A stretch of 64,000 nt of DNA. Source: Streptoalloteichus hindustanus (GTDB lineage Bacteria; Actinomycetota; Actinomycetes; Mycobacteriales; Pseudonocardiaceae). Below, piece by piece: positions 36,845 to 47,448 of the stretch. The position numbers and the translations under genes were made by a program. The notes beneath the pieces are model-generated. The model was not told the origin of the DNA, did no database searches, and saw nothing but the letters and a program-made list of their open reading frames with translations. Location: assembly GCF_900129375.1 (NCBI RefSeq), contig NZ_FQVN01000011.1, positions 62,001 through 126,000 of the forward strand. The letters are read 5' to 3'. The first letter of the stretch is position 1, and each line of letters starts with the position of its first letter.

Positions 36845-38881
36845 TCAACGAGGTGTGGAGTCAGGCAGACGTGCGGACAGCACGTCGAAATAGCGATTTT
36901 GCGCCCAAGCCCTGCGATCACCGATGACGTAGAGGCGCCGCTTGGCCCGGCTGACAGCGACGTTGAGCAGGTTGGGTTTACTGGCCGCCCAACGTCGCGC
37001 ACCATGACGTTGGGGATCGCTCCCCAGGACGAGGATCACGATGTCCGCCTGTTTGCCCTGCGCGGTGTGAATGGTGCCGGCAACCAGGCCCGGGTAGCGC
37101 TCCGCCCTGGAGCGCACGCGGCGCGCAATGTCCCGGAAGGGGGCGATCACCATCACCTGTGCCATGTCGAACCGCAGGTCACGCAACACGGTGAGGATCC
37201 GGTCCAGGTGCCGCCCCTCGTCCGGAATCCAGTGCCCCTGCGATCCGCTCGAAACAACATTGATCCACTTCGACGGCGGGAGGGACGGAAACTTCTCCCG
37301 GAATCTTCCCGAATTCTTCTCGTTCGTCCCGTTGATCATGAGACCGCCGTAGGCGATGTCATTGACAATACCGAACATGGGTCCGTCGCACCGACGGTGA
37401 ACGGTCAGCGGCGCTCCAACCCATATCTTCCCGTCATCTTCGGGCAGCCAGGTCCCCAGAGGAGTAAGCCGGTCCGCCAGGCGCTGGACAGAGGTCCGGC
37501 AACTCAGCCACTGCTCGTCGACACCGTGGTCAAGCCGAATAGCCTGCTCGGCGCGGAAAGGCAGCGTCGTGATCGGTTCCAGCTGGAGGGGATCACCCAC
37601 GACCACTGCGCGCTTCGAGCGCCAGAGCGCGCCCACCGCGCTCTGCGGCGTCGCCTGACCCGCCTCGTCGACGAGCAACCACCCCAACGTCTCCCTACCC
37701 AGATGAGCGAAGAGACGAGCGAACGAGGCGAACGTGGTGGACACCACCGGAACAACGAAGAAGAGCGCACGCCACGCTGCCAGCGCGGCGTCCTCCGGGA
37801 GGTCACGCGGCGCTTCCCCCGACAGCAGGTCCATGGCGCCCTGAAGGCTTTGCCGCATCTGGGTGGCAGCGTGCTGAAGAAAGGCCTTGTGCAACCGCAA
37901 CGCCGCCAGGAACAGACTCGTCCGAGCGTCGTTCCACGCCGGGTCCGTCCACAGCGCCGACTTTTCGCGATGCTCTCTGTTTTTCCACCAGGTTTCGTCT
38001 GGGAAATGGCGCCCGAGCGCCGCCCGGGCGGAGTGCAGCGAGGCCCGTACGTCGGCCAACTCCTGCTCCCAACGACGTAGCGCCTCCTGCTGGGCGACGG
38101 CGACGTGAGTGAGGCGACGGACATCCTCGCTCAGCCGAGAGTGGTCGGCTCGCAGCGCCAGGAGCGTTTGGTCAGCCACAGTGACGTCATGAGCCAGAAC
38201 GCCGTCGCGCTGCCGCCACTCCCGCATCGCGCTGCCCCACGTTGTCAGCCATTCCAGCAACCCTGGCCGAAAGCTCTGGTGCTCAACACGCAGTCGATGA
38301 CGACGTTCTCTCTCAGCCTGCCAGTCGCTCCTGACGCGCTCCGCTTCCTCAGCATGTGACCGCACTTCGGCGATCTGCTGTTGGACGTTTCCAAGAGATT
38401 CCTGAGCCAGGAGGCGCTCACTCTCGACGTGTGCCTCCCGTCCGAGGAGATCGTAGACACACTGCCGCTCCGCCTGGCACGACGCTGCCCGAGCCAACGC
38501 CTCGTGGAACGCGGACACCGCCTCGAACCACGAGCACGACGGCGGTGTCACCTCATATTCCTTCAGGATCGCCCACAGTCCATATCGCGGGTCGTCCGCG
38601 ACTCGGACACCAGAAGCAAGGAGATCTTCGACGGATTCGACCGCGTCCTCGGGTCTGCGGTACCAGCAGGCGTCCACAAAACGTCCCCGGTTCTTCTTGT
38701 TACCCAAACGCGCCGCGACCAACGCCCACCCCGAGCCGGTGGAATCGCGACTCCCGCCGCCCCCTCCGGTCCTCATCCGCGGCGTCACGCTCAGCGAGTT
38801 CAACGTCGAGGAGTGCGGAGGCGACCCCCGGGAAGTATCCGAGCTGTTCCGCTTCCTCACGCCAGCTGTCGTCGATCGCAC
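36845..38881 (-). pseudogene. SF1 DNA helicase, C-terminal part after a frameshift
   Basis: The frame from about 38790 down continues the helicase begun in the next entry. Its first 50 residues upstream of GSGWALVAARLGNKKNRGRF are out-of-frame translation. Visible motifs are a long coiled coil, LLVDEAGQATPQSAVGAL (motif II), VVVGDPLQLEPI (III), VHRRCDG, GTIHTAQGKQADIV (V) and NLLNVAVSRAKRRLYVIGD (VI). This completes an AAA_11/AAA_12 SF1B-like helicase of about 1,090 aa. It can only work if the +1 frame change is corrected by ribosomal slippage or is a sequencing artefact. Confidence 0.75.
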
Positions 38882-40115
38882 CCCGGGCGGGAATCTCGTT
38901 CGTCACATTCTCGACGGCACCGTTGTTCGCCGAAGCCACGACGATTTCGAACCCGGTGAACTGTGGCTTCCACACATGGACCACCCGGTTGAAGTCACCG
39001 GTCTTCCAGCGGCGCTGGCCATCGAACGCCTCACGTGGGTGGGACAACTCGGCCAACCTGCGCGCCCGCTCCACGACCAACGCGGCCACAAGGTCGCGCA
39101 GCATCGTGGTCTTCCCGGTGCCTGGGGGACCGTTCACACCGAAGACACCAGGGCGCGAATCCAGGAGTTGCAGCACACTGCTCACCGCGAGCTGCTGACT
39201 CAACGCCAACGGATGCTCCGACCTGCTCGGCCACCGACCCAGTGGAACCTTCCTCGGCGCAGTGGCCTCCAACACCGTGTCGAGTCGATCCCGCACATCC
39301 ACCCGGCGTGCCGTGTCCACTTCGGCGTTGGAGCACAGGTAATCACTCAGCGCGGTACCGACGTCTCCCGACTTGACCGCGTCGGCGACAGCGGCGAGAT
39401 CATCGGCAATAAGACTGTTGAGGAAGTCGTGCCCGTCGGTGTTGTAGGCGTTACGCCTGGCCACGATCTGGCTGTGGATTCGGATCTCGGCGGGCGGCGA
39501 CGGCAGGACATGTCGGGCCTGGACCAAGTCGACAGCAGCGGCAAGACATTCGTCGAGAACGCACTGACACAAGGGCCGGCCCACGACATGCCCCCGCCCT
39601 CGCAACTGCTCAGCCTCGCTGTCAGCCGGGTCGGGCGCCACCAGGTCGGCGAAGGAGGCACTGAACTCGGCCATCGTCAGGTCAAAGCCAGACAACCATC
39701 CGGGCGTTCCCGGCCCAGGGCTCCACGCGCGCCCCGTCGCCCAGGCGCAGCTCGACAGGATCTCGGAACCGATCAGTGGCCGTCCCTCAGCGGAAACCAC
39801 GAACGCGGCGACCGCGCTCTCCCCCGCCGGGCGCTCGTCGAAACTCTCCGCATCGGTGGTGAACACCTTGGCCAACACGTCGAACACCGATTCCAGGGAG
39901 TAGGTCCCCAGATAGACCACGTGGCGCCAGGTCTGGTCCTTCCGAAGTCGCACCTTCGCGAGCTCGTGCGCGGGCTCCCACGGCAACGGAGCACCGGGCT
40001 CAACCGCGTACACCCATCGTTCGCGGCTCACCTTCTCGACCTTCTGAGGACTGAACATCTCCAGGGTGCGCCAGAAGCGGATGATCTCGGCCCGCTCTGC
40101 GTCCGTTCCCAACAC
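38700..40115 (-). pseudogene. SF1 DNA helicase, N-terminal part before a frameshift
   Basis: From a GTG at 40115 (GGAG about 9 nt upstream; the frame is open to 40226 but that part overlaps the divergent promoter region). The family-specific N-terminal domain begins AEIIRFWRTLEMFSPQKV; Walker A VNGPPGTGKTTMLRD lies near residue 330, and VVASANNGAVENVTNEIP follows. The frame ends 20 codons past a coding-strand G5 tract (38760-38764), after which sense protein continues one base further along. It is divergent from the DUF4365 gene. Confidence 0.75.
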
Positions 40116-40333
40116 CAGCCTCGGCTCCGTTCTCCCGCCACGCTGCCCGCGAAACGCGAAGATAGCGCAGGGTAGTTGTATCGATACCGATGACTGGGTA
40201 AAAGCCAGCGAGAGCCGCTCCCCCACGTCACCGTCCGTTGCTCCGAACGGGTGAATGTGGGGTGCTCCGTGTCGGTGGGTGCGAGGTTGTGGGGTCGAAT
40301 ACGGCTTCGTACGACTGTCGGGGGAACGAGACC

Positions 40334-40849
40334 GTGGGGATGACTCTGGACCGGAGACAACACCAGGGGTTGTTCGGCGAGGTCTTCGTTCGGGCGCTCG
40401 CGGTGGCCGCCGGGCTGACGGTGGCGAAGACCGACCCCGACGTGACTGGTGACGACTTCCTCTTCGGCTATCCGGGGCAGCTCGCGGGCACCTACTTCCC
40501 CCGGATCGAGGTTCAGGTCAAGTCGTGGTCCCGCCCCAACAACGGGAGCCCCTTCTGGCGCTATCCGATGAAGGTGGAGCACTACAACAACCTGGTCTAC
40601 AGAACCCTGATCCCCCGGTTCCTCATCCTGGTCATCGTTCCCGAGAACGCCGACCAGTACGTCATCGGGACACACGGACACCTCCGTCTCCAGCACGCCG
40701 CCTACTGGGCCTCCTTCACCGGCAGGCCTGAGATCGACCCGAGGAGACGGTCGACGGTGACCGCCGAGGTGCCCCGCACGAACCTCCTCACCGCCGGGAA
40801 GCTCGTGGAGTTGTTCGAGGACTCGCCCCCGGGGGAGGTGCTCTTCTGA
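40334..40849 (+). CDS. DUF4365-like nuclease domain protein
   Basis: 171 aa from a GTG with GGGGGA upstream (ATG two codons later is also possible). The sequence FGEVFVRALA (Glu15), TGDDF (Asp40-Asp41) and IEVQVKSWS (Gln61, Lys63) reproduces the E...D...QxK active-site pattern of the DUF4365 branch of PD-(D/E)xK nucleases. Members are often found in defence islands as stand-alone or fused effectors. The stop overlaps the ATG of the next gene, so the two are co-translated. The gene is divergent from the frameshifted helicase. Confidence 0.7.
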   Translation: MGMTLDRRQHQGLFGEVFVRALAVAAGLTVAKTDPDVTGDDFLFGYPGQLAGTYFPRIEVQVKSWSRPNNGSPFWRYPMKVEHYNNLVYRTLIPRFLILVIVPENADQYVIGTHGHLRLQHAAYWASFTGRPEIDPRRRSTVTAEVPRTNLLTAGKLVELFEDSPPGEVLF

Positions 40850-41979
40850 TGGCGACCCCACTGGACATCGACGAGCTGGGCAGCGTCCTCCCGAGGAACG
40901 CGGCCCGGTACCTCGCCGCCACGGGATGGCGGGCGACCACCTCCTACAGCGTCGCGGCGGTGTGGTCGCGGGAGATCGACGGGGCCACGGTGGAGGTGCT
41001 GCTCCCTTCCACATCCGACCTCGGCGACTACCCCGCCAGGATCGCGGACGTCCTGCGCACCCTGGCCGTCGTGGAGGATCGGGACAGGCACGACATTCTG
41101 TACGAGCTTCGCTTCCCGTTGGTCGACGTGACGTACATCCGGACCATGCCGGAAACACCATCCGGAACGACGTTGCTGCACGAGGGTTTCAAGGCGATCA
41201 GCGGTGTGAAGGACCTGTTCCTCGCCGCGGCGACCACTGCGGCGCCCGAGATGCGGCAACCGGTCCTCCCGAACACCAAGCCTCAGGCTGTCTGGGACTT
41301 CATGAACCAGGTTCGCCTTGGCCTGACCCGCAAGGGCAGCTACGTCCTCCGCGTCGAGACCCTGCTCGACGACAACGACCGGCTTCCCGTGACCCCCAGA
41401 AACGTCGTCCGACATCTCTACGGCGCGACGCGAACCGCCCTCAACGCGGCCGAGGAGAGCGGTAACAGGAGCTTTGCGGCCTTCGCGGAGCAGACCGAGG
41501 CAGGGGTGTCGGCGCACCTGTGCGAGGCGCTGGCCGAGATCGGTGGCAACCACCGGAGCCCCTTCGACCTCAGCTTCACCTGGTCGCGGGCCGATCCCGT
41601 GACCGACGAGGAGACTCCGGACCTGTCCTTCGAGAGGCGGCACATCGAGCGACTGCGTGAGGCCGGCAGGTACCTCCGCGATCTCCCGACCATCAGGGAA
41701 GTCACCTTGCGGGGCAAGGTCATCGCGCTCCGGAACACGGCCCCGGACAGGCATCACGGCATCATCGAGGTGGACGGCGTGGTCGCGGCCGAGGACCAGC
41801 CCCGGGAGCGACAGAAGTACCTCGTGCACCTTCCGCCTCAGCACTATCCGTTGGCTGGCTCCGCCCATCTCAACGAGAAGGACGTCGTGGTCACGGGCTC
41901 CCTGAGAACATGGGGCCGCCAACCGGAGATCGTTCAGGTCACCTCCTTCGCTGTCGTCACGCCGGATTCACTGTTCTGA
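40849..41979 (+). CDS. Unknown 376-aa protein coupled to the DUF4365 nuclease
   Basis: The ATG overlaps the previous stop as TGATG. Residues 1-100 (LPRNAARYLAATGWRATTSYSV, then EVLLPSTSDLGDYPARIADVLRTLAVVEDR) form an alpha/beta region that I recognise only as a recurring actinobacterial family of unknown function. The middle is helical. Residues 285-376 are beta-rich, reminiscent of an OB-like fold (TLRGKVIALRN, DVVVTGSLRTW). No catalytic motif, no PLD HxK motif and no membrane segment. The 3' end overlaps the drmB stop by 12 bp on the opposite strand. Likely the partner of the nuclease-like protein; function not known. Confidence 0.7.
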   Translation: MATPLDIDELGSVLPRNAARYLAATGWRATTSYSVAAVWSREIDGATVEVLLPSTSDLGDYPARIADVLRTLAVVEDRDRHDILYELRFPLVDVTYIRTMPETPSGTTLLHEGFKAISGVKDLFLAAATTAAPEMRQPVLPNTKPQAVWDFMNQVRLGLTRKGSYVLRVETLLDDNDRLPVTPRNVVRHLYGATRTALNAAEESGNRSFAAFAEQTEAGVSAHLCEALAEIGGNHRSPFDLSFTWSRADPVTDEETPDLSFERRHIERLREAGRYLRDLPTIREVTLRGKVIALRNTAPDRHHGIIEVDGVVAAEDQPRERQKYLVHLPPQHYPLAGSAHLNEKDVVVTGSLRTWGRQPEIVQVTSFAVVTPDSLF

Positions 41980-43830
41980 GCCGAAGAAGGCGTAGTCGGA
42001 GTCCGTGAGGGTGGGGACGAGCAGGGCTCGGTCCAGGTAGTGGTTGCCGCGCTCGCACGAGGTTTCCGAGGAGAACAGGCAGGCGTGGCAGGCCGCGCCG
42101 TAGAGCCGGCCCTGTACTCGGGGGTCGTGCTCCGCGCACAGCGGATCGGAGCTGCACAGCTCGGCCCGCTCCAACGCCCGGGAGATCAGGGTGCCCAGCC
42201 GGTCTGACTGCCCCAATGCGACGAGACCGCCGAGCGTGCCCTCACTGTCCGGAGCGGCGGTGTACAGAAGAACACCCGCCATCTGCCGCTGTCTGTCCGC
42301 ATAGATCCGCTCGCCGATACCCGCAGCGCTGTAGCCGGACTCCAGGGCGAGTTCCCGAATCAACACGTGCGCGAAGGTGTGCAGCAGGACGTACCTCAGC
42401 CCTGGCCACTCACCGCGCGGCAGGTGGCGTTGCGCCCGCCAGAGATCATGCGCGGGCACGAGCATCTCCTGGGCCCGGAAGCGGACGGCCGACCTTGTCT
42501 CCCACTCAGCGAGGCGTTCCTCGTTGAACCGCAAGAAGATGCCCTCTCCCCGGGTCTCCGCACAGGGCACCCACGACGGCTCGGCCGAGCTGAGTGGTCC
42601 GCGTCTGTCGTCGTTGGTTCGCGTGACCTCCCACTCCGGCGCGTCGATGCGCGTGAACCCGTAGAGCGCGGTGACCTCCCGCAGCCGAGGCACCAGCACC
42701 ACGTTGTCGATCACGCGCCGGAACCGCCGAGGCACGTCCTCGCGACGGGTCTTGAAGTCCGGAACGTCTACTGTGGAGGATGCGGTGAAGGCGGCCCACT
42801 CCGGGGTGAGCAGGTCCAGCTCGTCGCCGGGTTCGGGTTCCTCGTCCTGCTCCTCGTGGGCCATTCGCCGGATCTCGGCCCACACGCGGTCCACCCCGTA
42901 CGGTTCCAGCTCGGGCCAGAACCGCTGCGTCGGCAGGATGCGCTTTGCCGCGTCCTCCGGAAGCGTGGTCAGGACCTCCAGGTTCCGCCAGAACTCCGAG
43001 ACGAGATGCCGGATCGGATTGCTCTGCCTGGGCAGGGTGAAAGCCCGAAGCATCATCGGAAACCAACTGTTGGTCGCGCCGAGCACCAACGCCCGGGTTT
43101 GCCTGCCGCAGGGCGAGAACGTGCCGAGGTGCGGATGACGACCGCGACAGGCCGGCAGGTTCTCCTCCCCCGCCCGCCCGAACGCGTCAACCATGCGTCG
43201 CCGGGCACCGCAGTCCTTTCCCGTGCACTCGATGCTGACGTCCGCGACCTCTCCGGTGGTGCCCCGCTCGCTCATCCGCAGCGGGTGCGCGCCCTCCAGC
43301 TCCCTGCCGCGGTGAACGAAGTACAGCCACGGAAAGTCGTCGAGATGACCGTCGTCGCAGGCCAGCACGAACCGGGCGGGCACAGCGGTCGGCCGCGCAC
43401 CGCCGTTGCCCCGGCAGTTGTGCACGTACCTGATCTTCTCCGGCTGGTAGGGGTGGCCCAGCAGCTCGAACAGTCCGGAGTCGGCTCGGGCGAGCTGGTT
43501 GCAGCGCTGGTGGGTGCACCGCAGCCAGTTGGGGAACAACCCGACCGGCGCGCCCACCCGCGCCCACTCCTCGAAGGGATTGGTCGTCTCCGGCACGTGC
43601 GGCGGGAGCCGAAGACCGTCGACCTGCGGCCCCAACTTGGCGCGGACCGCGGCGAGCAGGCGATCCTCCTCCACGTACGCCGAGCGTTCGAGGTTCCAGA
43701 AGTCCAGTCCCAGCATCACCACGGACAGGTTCGGCAGGTCGGCCATGGCACCAACCCCGTACGTGTGCAGGAGCTGGTTCGGACGCAGCGCCCCGACCCG
43801 CATCGGCTGGGAGTCACTGGCGCCGGTCAT
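41968..43830 (-). CDS. drmB: DISARM protein DrmB (DUF1998)
   Basis: 620 aa; ATG overlaps the drmA stop as ATGA. The start RVGALRPNQLLHTYGVGAMADLPNLSVVMLGLD is the DrmB signature. Cysteine clusters CTHQRC, CDDGHLDDFPW and CTGKDC suggest zinc binding, and the C-terminal DUF1998 region ends CHACLFSSETSCERGNHYLDRALLVP. DrmB forms a complex with DrmA that loads on DNA and gates DISARM activity. Convergent with the DUF4365 module. Confidence 0.93.
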   Translation of the reverse strand: MTGASDSQPMRVGALRPNQLLHTYGVGAMADLPNLSVVMLGLDFWNLERSAYVEEDRLLAAVRAKLGPQVDGLRLPPHVPETTNPFEEWARVGAPVGLFPNWLRCTHQRCNQLARADSGLFELLGHPYQPEKIRYVHNCRGNGGARPTAVPARFVLACDDGHLDDFPWLYFVHRGRELEGAHPLRMSERGTTGEVADVSIECTGKDCGARRRMVDAFGRAGEENLPACRGRHPHLGTFSPCGRQTRALVLGATNSWFPMMLRAFTLPRQSNPIRHLVSEFWRNLEVLTTLPEDAAKRILPTQRFWPELEPYGVDRVWAEIRRMAHEEQDEEPEPGDELDLLTPEWAAFTASSTVDVPDFKTRREDVPRRFRRVIDNVVLVPRLREVTALYGFTRIDAPEWEVTRTNDDRRGPLSSAEPSWVPCAETRGEGIFLRFNEERLAEWETRSAVRFRAQEMLVPAHDLWRAQRHLPRGEWPGLRYVLLHTFAHVLIRELALESGYSAAGIGERIYADRQRQMAGVLLYTAAPDSEGTLGGLVALGQSDRLGTLISRALERAELCSSDPLCAEHDPRVQGRLYGAACHACLFSSETSCERGNHYLDRALLVPTLTDSDYAFFGSEQ

Positions 43831-46800
43831 GCTGTCACCCCCTGGGTGTCGTCATCCGCCTTGACCACGGGCACGAACGGCGGGTCGTCCGCCGAGCGCG
43901 AGCCGTCCGGAGGCTGGAGAAGAAGCTGGATTCCTGGCTCCACATCACGCAACGACGTGGGACAGGTCGTGATGTGCCACCGTCCGTTGCCCGGCTTGTG
44001 CAACAGGCCCGCGGTGTCCTTCGCCCGCATCGGCTGCTCGTAGGCGAGACGACGATCGGGGAAGGCCCGCTGTCGGTCCCAGTGGTCCAACCGCCGGTCG
44101 GCCTCGTCCTCCACCCGCTTCCGGACCTCGCGGTCGGCGGGCTGCTCCGCACGCCGGCCCAGATAGCGGACAACGTGGTCGGCGACCTGGGAACTGCGGT
44201 TGAACTCCTGCGCACGCGCGTTGCCGTTGTAACCGGCTTCCAGATGGCGGGTGAGCGCGACCAGCACGCCCGTCAGACCACGGTCCACCGCCCGCTCGGC
44301 GAACGGCGTCACGGACAACGCCTCCACCTCGCGGTACAGACTGCCGTGGAAGTGCTCGAACCGCTCGTAGTGCGAGAGGTCGCGAGGCCGCGCCCAGTTG
44401 TAAACCATGAAGACGATGCCGGGCGCCGCACGGCCAACACGACTCGTCGCCTGGATGTACTCCGCGGCGGACTTCGGCTGGTTGCCCACCACCATCAAAC
44501 CGAGCCGCGAGACGTCCACACCGACCGCGATCATGCTCGTGGCCAGGAGGACGTCGATCGGCCGCTGCGTGTTCTGCCCACGTGGGAACGGCACGGCGAG
44601 CCGGTCCAGCAACGGGCGGATCTCGTCCGAGGTGAGCCGGGACGTCAGCTCCCTGACGTCGGGCTCGGGACGGCTGGCCAGCCCCCGTTGGTCCGCGTGG
44701 CTGAGGCGCGTGGACACGTCGTCCTCCACCAACCGCCGCATGCCGCCGAGATCCCGCAAGCTGTTGAAGTAGCCGACGAGGGTCATGTACGGGTCGGTGA
44801 CCTCGTTGTGGCCGTACTTCTCGTGCAACTTCTGCGCCGCGCCCATCACGGACACGTAGACCCGGATGAGAGTGGACTTGATGCGGGAACCGTGGGCGCA
44901 GATCCCCACGTACCGCCGGCCCGGCTTCTCCTCGGGTCGCCGCTGCCGCGCGAAGAAGCTGTCCCCCGCGTCCAACCCCGATGGGGGAAACACCTCGGTC
45001 CCCCGGTAGAACAACGCCTCGATCTGGAGGTTCGCCCGACGAACGGTCGCCGTCGACGCGACGACCTTGGGTCGGATGTTCCGCCCGCTCTCCTTGTCGT
45101 ACCACGTGGCGAGCCGGTCCACAGCCGTCTCGTAGAGACCGACCAACGAGCCCAGCGGTCCGGAGATCAGGTGCAGCTCGTCCTGAATGATCAGGTCCGG
45201 CGGACGCAGGGTCGTGGCCCCGACGATCCGGGCGGCCGGGGCGTCCGCCGCGGGCCGGTGGTTCCCGCTCTCCCACTCCTTGCCGCGCAGGTCCTCGGTC
45301 ACGTACCCGTGCCGCTCGCACCGCTGACTGACCCGACCGAACAGGGTCGTGGCCTCCCCGCGCCAGGGAAGCTGCGCGAACTTGTCCACGGTGCCGATGA
45401 GCAACGAGGGCGGATGCCGGTAGATCTCCTCGTCCACGACGAGCACCGGCAGTCCCCGGTGGTCGATGTCGTTGTTGTTGATCGAGGACATGGTCAGCCC
45501 GAACGGGCACTCCGTGTCCGAGCAGTAGATCAGCGTGCGGCGATAGGTCTTGTTGGCCTCGATGTTCTGGCCCGGCTCGATGGGCGCGCCACACCAGGGA
45601 CAGCTCGTGAGCTGGTGCGGTGTGCCCCGGCCCCGCGCCGCCCCGCCCCGCTTCCCGCGCACGAGCTTCAGCCAGTCCTCGACGTCGTCGAACCGGTTGG
45701 GCGTCACTCCCCCGCCGACCCAGAGGCCGAGCCGGAAAGGTGCGGTCCCCCAGGTGGTTCCGGCCGCGCGCCTCAGCGTCTCCGCTGCACAGATCAGGGC
45801 GGCGGCCCGCTCGAACTGCTGGATCGTCAGCAGCCGCAACGTGTACCGCATCAGGACCGCGAGTCCCGCGCTGGTGTCCAGACCACCCGTGTGAGGCTGG
45901 AGCCGACGAGCGGCGAGGGTGAACGCGGTCAACCCGAGATACGCCTCGGTCTTGCCACCACCCGTGGGGAACCACAGCAGATCGGCGACGGCCTGGTCAC
46001 GTTCCTCGGACCGCTCCGGATGGCGGGGATCACTGAGCGCCGGCAGGTTCAGCAACATGAACGCGAGCTGGAACGGCCGCCATCGCGGTGTGTCTTCGGC
46101 TTCGACCCGGCGCACGGTGGCGGTGAAGGTGAGCTGGGGCTCCTTGCGTCGCCGGTCCGCGATCTGGGTGTGCAGTCGTTGCAGGTGCATCGCGTGGTTG
46201 GCGAAGCCGAAGGCGCGCCGAGCAGTCTCGTCCCTGCCGAGCAGGGTGATTCCCGCTTCGATCCGGTTCGCCGCCCGGCGTGCGGTGTTCAGGGCGGCGC
46301 GGGCCTGTTCGGCGTACTCGGCCAGGTGCTCACGAGGGTCGTCGATCCTGGCCACCTGCCGGTCAATCCACGCCCGGTACTCGACGACCAGCGGGCGCAG
46401 CGCTCCCACCAGGGCGGCGGACGGACCATCGGACAGCTCGGCGAGCCGCTTCATGCCGAGCTCGAGATCGGCGAGCCCCGCCAGCTCCTCGTCCGTCTCC
46501 GGGTTGGGGATGTCGGTGGGGGGCACCTCGTAAACCGGCACCGTCCGGGTCTCAACCAGCCTGGCGCGCAGAGGATTCTCCGGCGACGGCTCGACGTGCA
46601 CGGCGGCCCCGCTGCCCACGGCGAACTGCGGCTGGAGTCGGTAGGCCATCGCGAGCCGGCCCTGCTCCTCGCGGTCGGTCTGGTCGCCGTTGGCCCGCCA
46701 GCTGGCGCGGGGCAGGAACACTGGCTCGTCGCCGGGGCCGGTCGCGCTCATCTCGACCTGGAAGATCCACGCTGACGGGTCCCGCTTGCTGGCCGGCTGG

Positions 46801-47375
46801 GACTGGCCGTTCTCCACGTAGAGCGAGACCAGCCAGTCCCCCTCGTGCCGCCGACACCGACCCCGCACGACGACGTGCGGATGCTCCGGATCAACCGGCA
46901 ACGGATCGATGAGCCCTTCGGCGAGGCGCACCCGCACAGTTCCGCCCCGCTGGTCCCGCCGCCACACGGTGCGCCCGGCCGTCTCCTCGCGCTCCGAGCG
47001 GACCCGCTCGTAGCGCCCCCACTTCGCGGCAACCATGAGCTCGGTGACCTGACCGTCCACTCGACAGGAGAACCCGAGCGCCGAAGGGTTGAGGCTCGGC
47101 ACGTTCGGCGCGCTGGCCTCCTGGCCGCTCTCCACGAGATCACTGGCGGCGGCGCCGGACAACTCGTCCAGGGCCTCGGGTTCCAGATCGACGCCATGCG
47201 GCGCAAGCCGGCCGAGTGGATACCGGTCAACCGGGTTCTCGCCGGAAAACTCCTCCTCGGGGCCTCCGAGCGGGCCGAGGAGGTCGTCCAGCACGAGCCG
47301 CTGAAGCTCCGCACGGACTTCCGGGGGAGAGGGTGGCGCGAGCACGGGCTGGTCGAGCACGGGCTGGTCGGTCAC
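43827..47375 (-). CDS. drmA: DISARM helicase DrmA
   Basis: 1182 aa from a GTG at 47375 (frame open 19 codons upstream without ribosome site). Motifs: NPVDRYPLGRLAPHG near the N-terminus, SF2 Walker A WFPTGGGKTEAY at about 469-480, IIQDELHLISGPLGSLVGLYE (motif II region) and QATSRVGRAAPG (motif VI). These are specific to DrmA. It translocates on DNA together with DrmB. It lies 73 bp downstream of the 104-aa gene and is translationally coupled to drmB. Confidence 0.94.
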   Translation of the reverse strand: MTDQPVLDQPVLAPPSPPEVRAELQRLVLDDLLGPLGGPEEEFSGENPVDRYPLGRLAPHGVDLEPEALDELSGAAASDLVESGQEASAPNVPSLNPSALGFSCRVDGQVTELMVAAKWGRYERVRSEREETAGRTVWRRDQRGGTVRVRLAEGLIDPLPVDPEHPHVVVRGRCRRHEGDWLVSLYVENGQSQPASKRDPSAWIFQVEMSATGPGDEPVFLPRASWRANGDQTDREEQGRLAMAYRLQPQFAVGSGAAVHVEPSPENPLRARLVETRTVPVYEVPPTDIPNPETDEELAGLADLELGMKRLAELSDGPSAALVGALRPLVVEYRAWIDRQVARIDDPREHLAEYAEQARAALNTARRAANRIEAGITLLGRDETARRAFGFANHAMHLQRLHTQIADRRRKEPQLTFTATVRRVEAEDTPRWRPFQLAFMLLNLPALSDPRHPERSEERDQAVADLLWFPTGGGKTEAYLGLTAFTLAARRLQPHTGGLDTSAGLAVLMRYTLRLLTIQQFERAAALICAAETLRRAAGTTWGTAPFRLGLWVGGGVTPNRFDDVEDWLKLVRGKRGGAARGRGTPHQLTSCPWCGAPIEPGQNIEANKTYRRTLIYCSDTECPFGLTMSSINNNDIDHRGLPVLVVDEEIYRHPPSLLIGTVDKFAQLPWRGEATTLFGRVSQRCERHGYVTEDLRGKEWESGNHRPAADAPAARIVGATTLRPPDLIIQDELHLISGPLGSLVGLYETAVDRLATWYDKESGRNIRPKVVASTATVRRANLQIEALFYRGTEVFPPSGLDAGDSFFARQRRPEEKPGRRYVGICAHGSRIKSTLIRVYVSVMGAAQKLHEKYGHNEVTDPYMTLVGYFNSLRDLGGMRRLVEDDVSTRLSHADQRGLASRPEPDVRELTSRLTSDEIRPLLDRLAVPFPRGQNTQRPIDVLLATSMIAVGVDVSRLGLMVVGNQPKSAAEYIQATSRVGRAAPGIVFMVYNWARPRDLSHYERFEHFHGSLYREVEALSVTPFAERAVDRGLTGVLVALTRHLEAGYNGNARAQEFNRSSQVADHVVRYLGRRAEQPADREVRKRVEDEADRRLDHWDRQRAFPDRRLAYEQPMRAKDTAGLLHKPGNGRWHITTCPTSLRDVEPGIQLLLQPPDGSRSADDPPFVPVVKADDDTQGVTA

Positions 47376-47448
47376 AGCTCCGTACCGTATCCGCTGGAGC
47401 CGACAAGATCGTCCCTGATAGGCCCGGTCCACGCACCACTTGCCAAGA

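Noticed and set aside
38740-38790. Programmed ribosomal frameshifting in the helicase
   Set aside because: A +1 change at a plain G tract without a recognised slippery stop or stimulator is more simply a mutation or sequencing error; kept only as a possibility.
40849-41979. 376-aa protein as a diverged DrmC
   Set aside because: No HxKx4D motif of phospholipase D, it is on the opposite strand, and it is coupled to a nuclease-like gene.
43974-46775. 933-codon plus-strand frame opposite drmA
   Set aside because: Shadow frame without motifs; DrmA motifs on the minus strand are unambiguous.
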